Part shown: positions 1 through 5,628 of the stretch, piece after piece
Layout of the letters: every line of letters begins with the position of its first letter
How positions within the stretch are numbered: the first letter of the stretch is position 1
Source: Candidatus Brocadiia bacterium
GTDB lineage: Bacteria > Planctomycetota > MHYJ01 > WSZJ01
Length of the DNA stretch: 8,305 bases
Direction of reading: 5' to 3'
NCBI GenBank assembly: GCA_013360825.1
Contig: JABWAY010000182.1
Location: forward strand, 1 to 8,305
Made by a program: the position numbers and the translations under genes
Notes under the pieces: model-generated
Database searches by the model: none
What the model was told of the DNA's origin: nothing
The model's input: only the letters and a program-made list of their open reading frames with translations

Positions 1-789
1 CTTCACCTCGACCCCGCCCTCATTCCCTGGCCGACGGCCCGGGTGGACGTCCGGTCCGCGGTCTCCGTCGCCGCCGCCTTCGAGGCGGACCGGCCGGGCG
101 TGGTGATCAACTGCGCGGCCTGGACCGACGTCGACGCCGCCGAATCCAGGCCCGACGAGGCCTTCGCGGTGAACGCAGCCGGAGCCGCCCATCTCGCGGA
201 GGCGTGCGACCGCCACGGCGCACGCATGCTCCAGGTCTCCACCGACTACGTCTTCGACGGCTCGAAATCCTCGCCGTGGACCGAACAGGACCCCGTCGGC
301 CCCCTCGGCGTCTACGGCGCCTCCAAACTCGAGGGCGAACGCGCCGTCGCCGCGCACTGCCGGGATCACGCCATCGTCAGAACGGCGTGGCTCTACGGCC
401 CGTGGAGCCGCCGCAGCTTCGTCGACACCATGCTCCGCCTGACGGCCGAGCGCCCCTCCGTCGACGCCGTCGCCGACGTCACGGGAAGCCCCACCCTCAC
501 GTTCGACCTCGCCCGCGCACTCCTCTTCCTCGCCCGCCACACCTTCCGCGGCACCCTCCACGCCGCCAACACCGGCGTCACCTCCTGGCACGGCATCGCC
601 GCCGAAATCGTCCGCCTCACCGCCCGCACCTGCGAGGTCCGCCCCGTCCCCCAAACCGCATTTCCGCGCCCCGCGCGCCGCCCCGCCAATTCCGCGCTGG
701 ATTCCTCGCGACTCCGGGAGATCGGACATCCGATGCGCCCGTGGGGCGAAGCGCTGGCCGACCATGTCGGGAGGCAGTCCAGGCGTTGA
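1..789 (+). CDS. rfbD: dTDP-4-dehydrorhamnose reductase (RmlD/RfbD), 5'-truncated by the window edge
   Basis: NAD(P)H-dependent reductase of the extended SDR family. It catalyses the last step of dTDP-L-rhamnose synthesis, reducing dTDP-4-dehydro-L-rhamnose in the cytoplasm to supply rhamnose for O-antigen, capsule or glycan. The reading frame is open from base 1, so the true start and the N-terminal GxxGxxG nucleotide-binding loop lie upstream; about 262 residues are present against roughly 290 in the family. In window numbering the protein shows VINCAAWTDVDAAE (about 35-48), the family signature STDYVFDG (about 80-87), the catalytic YxxxK as YGASK (about 105-109), then VRTAWLYGP. The C-terminal SSRLREIG...WGEAL part matches the substrate-binding end of RmlD. 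A GTG at 43 is in frame but internal: the residues before it continue the same fold. Upstream rfbABC-type partners would be outside the window. The stop codon lies inside an inverted repeat. Confidence 0.93.
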   Translation, partial: LHLDPALIPWPTARVDVRSAVSVAAAFEADRPGVVINCAAWTDVDAAESRPDEAFAVNAAGAAHLAEACDRHGARMLQVSTDYVFDGSKSSPWTEQDPVGPLGVYGASKLEGERAVAAHCRDHAIVRTAWLYGPWSRRSFVDTMLRLTAERPSVDAVADVTGSPTLTFDLARALLFLARHTFRGTLHAANTGVTSWHGIAAEIVRLTARTCEVRPVPQTAFPRPARRPANSALDSSRLREIGHPMRPWGEALADHVGRQSRR

Positions 790-807
790 AGCGGACGTCC
801 GTTTCAA
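786..807. repeat. 22-bp near-perfect palindrome across the rfbD stop codon
   Basis: The arms TTGAAGCGGAC and GTCCGTTTCAA are reverse complements except for one position that is a G-U wobble in RNA. As RNA it folds into a 9-bp stem around an ACGU loop. No U-run follows, so it is not a standard intrinsic terminator. It may be a protein-binding site, an RNA 3'-end stabiliser or chance. Confidence 0.5.
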
Positions 808-813
808 ATTGTT

Positions 814-874
814 CGGCGCAGGGTGAAATCCCGCGGAATCTGATGCCGCCCGGCGCCGCCTGCGGGAGAATCCC
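814..874 (+). other. Potentially structured RNA between rfbD and the polyprenyl synthase gene
   Basis: Complementary segments by eye: CGGCGC (814-819) with GCGCCG (853-858) encloses two small hairpins, GGG/CCC (821-823 with 830-832) and GCGG/CCGC (833-836 with 846-849), giving a three-way-junction-like fold. A competing pairing joins CCCGC (830-834) with GCGGG (862-866), and GGG (864-866) can pair with CCC (872-874). GGGTGAAATCCC faintly resembles motifs of FMN and cobalamin riboswitches, but the other conserved elements of those classes are absent. In DNA this GC-rich such short stems arise easily by chance. Confidence 0.2.
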
Positions 875-886
875 CTAGTCGGTGGT

Positions 887-903
887 CTGGCCCGGCGTTA
901 GCA
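887..903 (+). promoter_or_regulatory. Sigma-54-like (-24/-12) promoter candidate
   Basis: CTGGCCCGGCGTTAGCA fits the RpoN consensus YTGGCACGRNNNTTGCW at 12 of 14 defined positions, with the essential GG and GC doublets correctly spaced. Transcription would start near 914, just ahead of the ribosome binding site at 920-924 and the ATG at 930. A single match found by eye in GC-rich DNA is weak evidence, and no upstream enhancer site is recognised. Confidence 0.25.
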
Positions 904-919
904 TGCCTCCCGGATACTC

Positions 920-924
920 GAGGA
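920..924 (+). promoter_or_regulatory. Ribosome binding site deciding the polyprenyl synthase start
   Basis: GAGGA ends 5 nt before the ATG at 930. The other in-frame starts, GTG 882 and ATG 903, have no comparable purine-rich sequence in front of them. Confidence 0.6.
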
Positions 925-929
925 ACACC

Positions 930-1925
930 ATGCCCGCAAGATCCGTCTCCCGCCCAGATCTTTCCGCTATCTATGAGCCGATTTCCGCTGAGCTTGCGGA
1001 GGTCGAACGGCGACTCACCTCGCAGATGGCGACTTACCAGGGTGTCGTCGGCCAGATCATGGGCCATGTCGAACGCTTCGCCGGAAAGCGCATGAGGCCA
1101 AGCGTTTGCGTGCTCACCGGGCGCGCCATGGGGACCATCACGACCGTGCACTATGACGTGGCCGTCGTCGCCGAAATGATCCACACCGCCACGCTCGTGC
1201 ACGACGACGTCCTCGACTCCGCCGATACCCGCCGCACCGTCCCCACGGTCAACACCCGCTGGGGCACCGAAGTCTCCGTCCTCTTCGGCGATTACCTCTT
1301 CGCCAAGGCCTTCGCCCTCTGCGCCTCCATCGAGAACCGCGAGGTCCTGCTGACGATGGCGGAGACCGCCAAGGTCATGTGCCTCGGCGAGCTCCTCCAG
1401 AACGTCAACCGGTTCAATTTCGCCCTGACCGAGGACGAGTACATCGACATCCTCACGCGCAAGACGGCGTACCTGTTCGGTTCGTGCGCCGAGCTCGGCG
1501 TCGTCGCCTCCGGAGGGGACGGCGACGCCCGCAGGGCGATGCGCGACTACGGCACCTTCCTCGGCGTCGCCTTCCAGATCGTCGACGACCACCTGGACCT
1601 CTTCGGCGACGAGCCGGAAGTCGGCAAGACCCTCGGCACGGACCTCGACGGCGGCAAGGTCACGCTCCCCCTCCTCTCCCTGTTCCAGCACCTGCCCGCC
1701 GACCAGCGCCGCGACCTGCAGCAGTTTCTCGCGCGCCCGGACGCGGAGGGCAAGCGTCGCGAGGTCGTGCGCCTCCTCGACGCGCACGGCCTGACCGAAA
1801 CCGCGCTGGACCGCGCCGCCGTCCTCGTGCGCGACGCGAAAGACCGGCTGCAGGTCCTCCCCGCCGGGCCGTGGCGGGACGCGCTGGAGGCGCTGGCGGA
1901 CTACGTCGTGGTGAGGCAGCGGTAG
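930..1925 (+). CDS. Polyprenyl diphosphate synthase (trans-isoprenyl, IspB/HepS-like)
   Basis: Condenses isopentenyl diphosphate units onto an allylic primer to build a long all-trans prenyl diphosphate, probably the menaquinone or ubiquinone side chain. Cytoplasmic. The 331-residue protein shows the family landmarks in order: GKRMRP (52-57, IPP binding), first Asp-rich motif DDVLD (92-96), RR after it (101-102), RKT (177-179), second Asp-rich motif DDHLD inside QIVDDHLDLFG (217-226), and GKTLGTDLDGGK (232-243). The residue five before the first Asp motif is Ala87, small, as in long-chain enzymes; the exact chain length cannot be read from sequence. ATG 930 is chosen because of the adjacent Shine-Dalgarno sequence. 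Starting at GTG 882 or ATG 903 would add 16 or 9 residues with no obvious family similarity. It sits 140 bp after rfbD and 162 bp before the next gene, so is probably its own transcription unit. It is less likely a short-chain GGPP synthase. Confidence 0.92.
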   Translation: MPARSVSRPDLSAIYEPISAELAEVERRLTSQMATYQGVVGQIMGHVERFAGKRMRPSVCVLTGRAMGTITTVHYDVAVVAEMIHTATLVHDDVLDSADTRRTVPTVNTRWGTEVSVLFGDYLFAKAFALCASIENREVLLTMAETAKVMCLGELLQNVNRFNFALTEDEYIDILTRKTAYLFGSCAELGVVASGGDGDARRAMRDYGTFLGVAFQIVDDHLDLFGDEPEVGKTLGTDLDGGKVTLPLLSLFQHLPADQRRDLQQFLARPDAEGKRREVVRLLDAHGLTETALDRAAVLVRDAKDRLQVLPAGPWRDALEALADYVVVRQR

Positions 1926-2087
1926 CCGGGCCCGCCGCTCCGGCCCCCGGTTGGACTACTCGGCGGGGGCGCGGGGCCGTATGATCTTACCCTTGCGCGA
2001 CCCGCACCTTCCCGCCTCAATTGTCTTCACCTCCGCACGTTCCGCCGTCATCCTGACAGCCCCACAAACCCGATTGATCGAGACCTG
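1926..2087. other. Intergenic region before the HDOD cluster
   Basis: A short hairpin GGGCC/GGCCC (1928-1932 with 1942-1946, 9-nt loop) follows the stop codon but has no U-run, so it is at best a weak terminator. TATGAT at 1980-1985 resembles a -10 box but lacks a properly spaced -35. CTGACA at 2053-2058 resembles a -35 without a good -10. No coding signal is seen; a promoter for the downstream cluster is expected here but not identified. Confidence 0.4.
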
Positions 2088-2414
2088 ATGCCGCTTCGGC
2101 CCATCGACAAGATCCAGCCAGGCATGCGGACCGCCTCCCCTGTGACCGACGAGGCCGGCATGCTCCTGCTCGCCCAGGGGGTGACGCTGACCGCGGAGTC
2201 GCTCGACCTGCTGCGCAAGCGGCGGGTGACCGCGGTCGAGGTCGTGGAGACGGGGCCCGCCACGGACAGCCCGAAGGTGGTCCAGGAACTCCCCGCGAAC
2301 ATCGAGGCGGAGCTGGAGCATGCCTTCGGGCCCCAGGCAGGTCACCCGGTGATGAAGGCGATCCTCGACGCGGCGCTGGACCGGGTCCGGACCCGGAGGG
2401 GAGGCCGGCCGTGA
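2088..2414 (+). CDS. Small HDOD-associated protein of unknown function
   Basis: A 108-residue protein with no signal peptide or membrane segment, so probably cytoplasmic. Residues 5-53 follow a pattern also seen at the N-terminus of some HD-GYP proteins (DUF3391-like): IDKIQPGM, then a glycine turn and LLLAQGVTLT, then LDLLRKRRVTAVEVVE. The C-terminal part, IEAELEHAFGPQAGHPVMKAI (72-92), is predicted helical, with an HPVM motif. It ends in a basic stretch RTRRGGRP. Its stop overlaps the next start in GTGA, so translation of the HDOD gene is probably coupled to it. This suggests the two proteins work together, for example as a split regulatory module, but the biochemical role is unknown. Only a weak GAGA (2080-2083) precedes the ATG. 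The resemblance is judged from pattern memory, not a database search. Confidence 0.75.
   Translation: MPLRPIDKIQPGMRTASPVTDEAGMLLLAQGVTLTAESLDLLRKRRVTAVEVVETGPATDSPKVVQELPANIEAELEHAFGPQAGHPVMKAILDAALDRVRTRRGGRP
2395..2404 (+). promoter_or_regulatory. Strong internal Shine-Dalgarno for the HDOD gene
   Basis: GGAGGGGAGG lies within the end of the preceding gene, 6 nt before GTG 2411. It fixes that GTG as the start and supports coupled translation through the GTGA overlap. Confidence 0.75.
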
Positions 2415-3280
2415 GCGACTCCACGACGGACCGCCTGCGCCAGCTGGTCGGCCGGATCCAGGGGCTGCCGACACTTCCCCAGATCCTCTCCTCCATGAAC
2501 CGCCTGATGACGAATCCGCGGACGAGCGCGAAGGAGGTCGCGCAGCTGATCTCGAGCGACCCGGCGATCACGTCGAAGGTGCTGCGCGTCGTGAACAGCT
2601 CCTTCTACGGGTTCCCCAACCGGATTTCCACGGTGACGCACGCCATCGTGATCCTCGGGTTCAACACGGCGCGGTCGATCGTCCTGTCGACGTCGATCTT
2701 CGACGCGCTGAAGAAGCCGGAGACGACGGGAGGGTTCGACCGGCTGGCGTTCTGGCGGCATTCGATCGCGACGGGGGCGGTGACGCGCGTGGTCGGCCGG
2801 CGCGCGGGGTTCGCCGCGATGGAGGAGTTCTTCCTCGCCGGGCTGCTTCACGACGTGGGCAAGATCGTGCTCGACTCCTACTTTCCGGCCGAGTTCGCGC
2901 GCATCCAGGCGGCGGTCCGGGAGAAGGACGCCGCCATGGTGGATGTGGAACCCGAGATTCTCGGCGGGGTGACGCACGCGCAGATCGGCGGGTGGCTGCT
3001 TGAGAAGTGGAGTCTGTCGCGGGGGCTGGTGGACTCCGTGGCGCACCACCACAATCCGGCGCTGGCGGGCGAGAACATCAAGGCGGCGGCGGTCGTGCAC
3101 CTCGGGGACATCCTCGCCCGCGCCCTCTGCATCGGGTCCGGCGGCGACCGCCGGATGCCTCCCTTCTCAGACGCGGCCTGGTCGGCGCTGGGGATCGATC
3201 CGGCGGCGATCCCCGACATCCTCCGGGAGGGTGCCGAGGAAGCGGAGCGCGCGATGGTCTTCCTCGAATTCGCGCGCTGA
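2411..3280 (+). CDS. HDOD domain protein
   Basis: HDOD proteins are HD-superfamily relatives used as signalling outputs, often near c-di-GMP, chemotaxis or two-component genes; many lack catalytic residues. This 289-residue protein is essentially one HDOD domain from about residue 15 to 235. It begins with LPTLPQIL (19-26), then ISSDPAITSKVLRVVNSSFYG (47-67), a helix with HAIVILGFNTAR (77-88), WRHS with His117, LLHDVGK with His147-Asp148, THAQIG with His189, then AHHH (211-214) and VHLGD (229-233). The H, HD, H, HH and D positions resemble metal ligands of active HD phosphohydrolases, so a metal site is possible, but no GYP signature is seen. The remaining C-terminal 50 residues are helical and rather acidic. 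GTG start with a strong Shine-Dalgarno, overlapping the small upstream gene by 4 bp and followed 17 bp later by a histidine kinase gene. Confidence 0.92.
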   Translation: MSDSTTDRLRQLVGRIQGLPTLPQILSSMNRLMTNPRTSAKEVAQLISSDPAITSKVLRVVNSSFYGFPNRISTVTHAIVILGFNTARSIVLSTSIFDALKKPETTGGFDRLAFWRHSIATGAVTRVVGRRAGFAAMEEFFLAGLLHDVGKIVLDSYFPAEFARIQAAVREKDAAMVDVEPEILGGVTHAQIGGWLLEKWSLSRGLVDSVAHHHNPALAGENIKAAAVVHLGDILARALCIGSGGDRRMPPFSDAAWSALGIDPAAIPDILREGAEEAERAMVFLEFAR

Positions 3281-3282
3281 GC

Positions 3283-3290
3283 GGAGGGAG
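3283..3290 (+). promoter_or_regulatory. Shine-Dalgarno deciding the histidine kinase start
   Basis: GGAGGGAG lies directly after the HDOD stop and 7 nt before GTG 3298. The frame is also open upstream inside the HDOD gene to 3007, but that part is HDOD sequence in another frame. Confidence 0.75.
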
Positions 3291-3297
3291 CCCCCGA

Positions 3298-4947
3298 GTG
3301 GATGCACCACAGCGGCCGTCCGGTCCCCCGACCCCGGCCCCCGGCGCCGACGAGGCGCTGCGCAGGGCCTGGGAGGGTGCGCGGTGGGTGCAGGACCGGG
3401 CCCGCGAGATCCGCCGTCACGGGGGGTCGCAGGAGGAGATCATCCGGGAGTTCAGCGAGACGGCGCGGGAGATGCTCGGGTCGGCGGCGACGCAGTTCTA
3501 TTCGCGGGATCCCGGGAGCCGGGCGATGGTGCTGAGGAACCGCACGGGCGACACGGCGATGCGCCGGATCGGGCAGGAGCCGTGGCGACCCTCTCCGGAG
3601 CTGATCGAGTGGGTGGCGCGGGCGCGGCGCACGACGATGATCCCGGGGGATGCCGAGAACCTGTGGCACGTGATCGTCCCCCTCGTGGTCGCCGGCGAGG
3701 TCCACGGCGTGCTGGCGGTCAACCTCACCAGCGCGGCCGACGACATCCCGCAGCATGTCCTGGAGGGGCTCTCGTTCCTGGCGGAGGAGACCGCCTCGAC
3801 GCTCATCGCCGCGGAGGAACAGGACCGGATCGCGCGCGAGCTCGCGCGCACCACGCGCGAGCGGACCTTCCTCGCCAACATCCTCGACTCGGTCGCCAAC
3901 GGGATCATCGTCCTCGACCTCAACGGCCGGATCCTCCAGATCAACCGCAACGCCGCCGCCATGCTCGACCTTCCCTCGGAGGACCTCGCGGGGCAGATGC
4001 TCGATCCGCTCCTGCCGCCGGCCGTGCAGGGGGAAATCCGCGCCACCTTCCATGAGACCGTCGGGATGGGCTTCTCCCTGGAACGCCTGATCACCGCGAT
4101 GCTCGGCGGAGTCGAACTCCCGCTCGCCGTCGGCTCCTCCCTGCTGCGGGACGAGGAACTCAAGACCCACGGCGTCATCATCGCCATCCGCGACATGACC
4201 GCGTCCCGCGAGATGGAACGGCTCCGGAAGCTCGACCAGATGAAGAGCGACTTCGTGGCGAACGTGTCGCACGAGCTCCGGACGCCGCTGACGTCGATCA
4301 AGGCCTACTGCGAGGCTCTGGAGGGGATGGCGACGACGGACCAGCAGGCCGAGTTTCTGAAAGTCATCGATGAGGAGAGCGACCGGCTGCTCGGGCTCAT
4401 CGAAGACCTGCTGAATTTCTCCCGGATCGCCAGCGGAAAGCTGAAGCTGAATGTCGAGCCCGGGGACCTGGGGGACCTGGTCCGGGAGGTCGTCACCCTG
4501 TCCCGCCTCCAGTCGCCGGCCCACGCGCTGGAAGTCCGGTGTCCCGACGATCTCCCGGAGGCCGTGTTCGACTGGAACCGCATGAAGGAAGTCCTGATCA
4601 ACCTGGTGTCGAACGCGATCAAGTATTCTCCCGCAGGGGGGACGGTCCGCGTCGAGCTCTCGACGGCCGAGGGAAACGTGCGGATCGACGTCTCGGACGA
4701 GGGAATCGGCATCAGCGAGGCGGACCAGAAGAATCTCTTCCAGCAGTTCTTCCGTGTCGACGGGTCCCTGACGGCGCAGGTCAGCGGGACGGGGCTCGGG
4801 CTTGCGATCGTGAAGGGGATTGCGGAGGCGCACGGGGGGACGGTGATGGTCCGGAGTTCCCCGGGGCAGGGATCGACGTTTTCGGTGCTGCTTCCGATCC
4901 GCCGGGAGGCGCCGCGGGAGCCGGAGCCGGAGGCGTCGCCGTTCTGA
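3298..4947 (+). CDS. Soluble GAF-PAS sensor histidine kinase
   Basis: Autophosphorylating sensor kinase of 549 residues with no membrane segment, so it should sense a cytoplasmic cue. Domains in order: a Pro-rich start; GAF about 45-172, ending LWHVIVPLVVAGEVHGVLAV; a short charged helix about 173-192; PAS about 193-304, with ANGIIVLDLNGRILQINRNA (200-219) and IIAIRDMT (294-301); HisKA with phospho-acceptor His325 in SHELRTPL; HATPase_c with N box NLVSNAIKYSP (435-445), G1 DEGIGI (467-472, Asp467), F box FQQFFRVD (481-488) and G2 GTGLGLAI (497-504). All catalytic boxes are intact, and SHELRTPL points to the common EnvZ/PhoR-type HPK family. GTG 3298 is selected by its Shine-Dalgarno sequence; the gene follows the HDOD gene by 17 bp and is probably co-transcribed. 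No response regulator is adjacent, so its partner is unknown. Confidence 0.95.
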   Translation: MDAPQRPSGPPTPAPGADEALRRAWEGARWVQDRAREIRRHGGSQEEIIREFSETAREMLGSAATQFYSRDPGSRAMVLRNRTGDTAMRRIGQEPWRPSPELIEWVARARRTTMIPGDAENLWHVIVPLVVAGEVHGVLAVNLTSAADDIPQHVLEGLSFLAEETASTLIAAEEQDRIARELARTTRERTFLANILDSVANGIIVLDLNGRILQINRNAAAMLDLPSEDLAGQMLDPLLPPAVQGEIRATFHETVGMGFSLERLITAMLGGVELPLAVGSSLLRDEELKTHGVIIAIRDMTASREMERLRKLDQMKSDFVANVSHELRTPLTSIKAYCEALEGMATTDQQAEFLKVIDEESDRLLGLIEDLLNFSRIASGKLKLNVEPGDLGDLVREVVTLSRLQSPAHALEVRCPDDLPEAVFDWNRMKEVLINLVSNAIKYSPAGGTVRVELSTAEGNVRIDVSDEGIGISEADQKNLFQQFFRVDGSLTAQVSGTGLGLAIVKGIAEAHGGTVMVRSSPGQGSTFSVLLPIRREAPREPEPEASPF

Positions 4948-4963
4948 GACGGGGTCCTCAATC

Positions 4964-4991
4964 TTGACTCGGCCTTGCTCCGTGCTATAAG
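4964..4991 (+). promoter_or_regulatory. Sigma-70 promoter for gcvH with extended -10
   Basis: TTGACT (4964-4969) and TATAAG (4986-4991) are 16 bp apart, and TGC immediately precedes the -10, giving the extended TGn motif. The predicted start near 4998 leaves a leader of about 50 nt. It stands out as AT-richer than its surroundings and begins 16 bp after the kinase stop, making gcvH a separate transcription unit. Confidence 0.7.
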
Positions 4992-5036
4992 CAAAGCCTG
5001 ATACGAACAGCTCCTGACACCCGGACGGACACATTC

Positions 5037-5040
5037 GGAG
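5037..5040 (+). promoter_or_regulatory. gcvH ribosome binding site
   Basis: GGAG lies 7 nt before ATG 5048, and the encoded N-terminus (DDLKYTETHEW) matches where GcvH proteins normally begin. Confidence 0.65.
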
Positions 5041-5047
5041 ACGGTTC

Positions 5048-5539
5048 ATGCGGCCGGATGACCTCAAGTACACCGAGACTCACGAGTGGATCAAGGTCAA
5101 CAAGAAGACCAAGGTCTGCACCATCGGCATTACGGACTACGCGGTCAAGCAGCTGTCCGACCTGGTCCACATCGAGCTGCCGGAGGCCGGCGACACGGTG
5201 GAGGCGGGCCAGCCGTTCGGGGAGATCGAGTCGGTGAAAGCGGTCTCGGATCTGTTCTCGCCGCTCTCGGGCGAGGTCGCGGAGGCCAACGACGCGGTGC
5301 TCCAGAACCTGGACACGCTCATGCGCGACGCGTTCGAGGACGGATGGCTTCTGCGCATCAGCGCCTCCGACCTGTCCGAGCTGGACGACGCGATGACGCG
5401 CAAGGAATACGACGAGTTCGTGCTGAGCGAGGAAGGCGGCGGGAAGGACGAGGACGCGAAGGCGGAGGAGGAGGAGGAGGACGAAGAGGAAGACGGGGAG
5501 GACGAGGACGACGATGAGGACGACCAGGACGACGAGTAG
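5048..5539 (+). CDS. gcvH: Glycine cleavage system H protein with acidic C-terminal extension
   Basis: GcvH carries the lipoyl group that shuttles the aminomethyl intermediate from the P protein to the T protein and L protein during glycine breakdown; in some bacteria it also serves as a scaffold for lipoate assembly. The 163-residue product has the full H-protein fold: LKYTETHEW (6-14), GITDYA (27-32), LVHIELPEAG (39-48), lipoylation site ESVKAVSDLFSP with Lys64, then GEVAEAND (75-82) and EDGWLLRI (97-104). The usual domain ends near residue 127. The extra part is not family-typical: of the last 30 residues, 25 are Asp or Glu. Its DNA is a purine-rich tract with five consecutive GAG codons. 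The gene stands alone: gcvT and gcvP are not in the window. The downstream protease gene is separated by 89 bp of hairpin-rich DNA. Confidence 0.96.
   Translation: MRPDDLKYTETHEWIKVNKKTKVCTIGITDYAVKQLSDLVHIELPEAGDTVEAGQPFGEIESVKAVSDLFSPLSGEVAEANDAVLQNLDTLMRDAFEDGWLLRISASDLSELDDAMTRKEYDEFVLSEEGGGKDEDAKAEEEEEDEEEDGEDEDDDEDDQDDE
5464..5481 (+). repeat. GGA trinucleotide repeat inside the gcvH tail
   Basis: Six perfect GGA units, read in the gene's frame as GAG Glu codons at residues 140-144. They sit inside a longer purine-rich stretch, about 5428-5536. Such repeats change length by replication slippage, here in whole codons. Confidence 0.8.
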
Positions 5540-5577
5540 GGGCGTCCGGGACGGCACGGCGGTGTCCCCGTGACGGG

Positions 5578-5628
5578 CCGGCGCACCACTCCCCTGCGCC
5601 GGGCGGCGGCGCGGGCACCCCGCCGCCC
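5578..5628 (+). other. Two adjacent GC-rich hairpins ahead of the S41 protease gene
   Basis: The first is CCGGCGCA (5578-5585) with TGCGCCGG (5595-5602), an 8-bp stem and 9-nt loop. The second is GGGCGGCGG (5601-5609) with CCGCCGCCC (5620-5628), a 9-bp stem and 10-nt loop. They share bases 5601-5602, so both cannot form completely at once. Neither is followed by a U-run. The second ends directly against ATG 5629, where no Shine-Dalgarno sequence is visible. They may act as a factor-dependent terminator for gcvH, as a control on translation, or have no role. Confidence 0.4.

Noticed and set aside
811..850. FMN or cobalamin riboswitch suggested by GGGTGAAATCCC
   Set aside because: Only this short piece resembles the known classes; the remaining conserved segments and helices are missing, and the downstream gene is not a usual target.
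882..929. Earlier starts (GTG 882, ATG 903) for the polyprenyl synthase
   Set aside because: No Shine-Dalgarno sequence precedes them, and the added residues lie outside the expected domain; ATG 930 has GAGGA at proper spacing.
804..1787. 327-residue minus-strand frame opposite the polyprenyl synthase
   Set aside because: The plus strand shows both Asp-rich motifs and the rest of the synthase fold; the antisense product has no recognisable motif.
1951..1985. TTGGAC and TATGAT as a sigma-70 promoter for the HDOD cluster
   Set aside because: The spacing is 23 bp, well beyond the usable range of about 15-19 bp.
3007..3297. Extended N-terminus of the kinase reading frame
   Set aside because: It overlaps conserved HDOD sequence in another frame and is Gly/Arg-rich. 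GTG 3298 has a strong Shine-Dalgarno immediately upstream.
3664..3680. TGGCACGTG resembling half of a sigma-54 site
   Set aside because: It is inside the GAF coding region and has no TTGC-like -12 element at the right spacing.
2878..5073. 731-residue open frame on the minus strand
   Set aside because: It lies antisense to the HDOD, kinase and gcvH genes, all with intact family motifs. The product is Arg/Asp/Pro-rich without recognisable domains, as expected for a shadow frame in GC-rich DNA.
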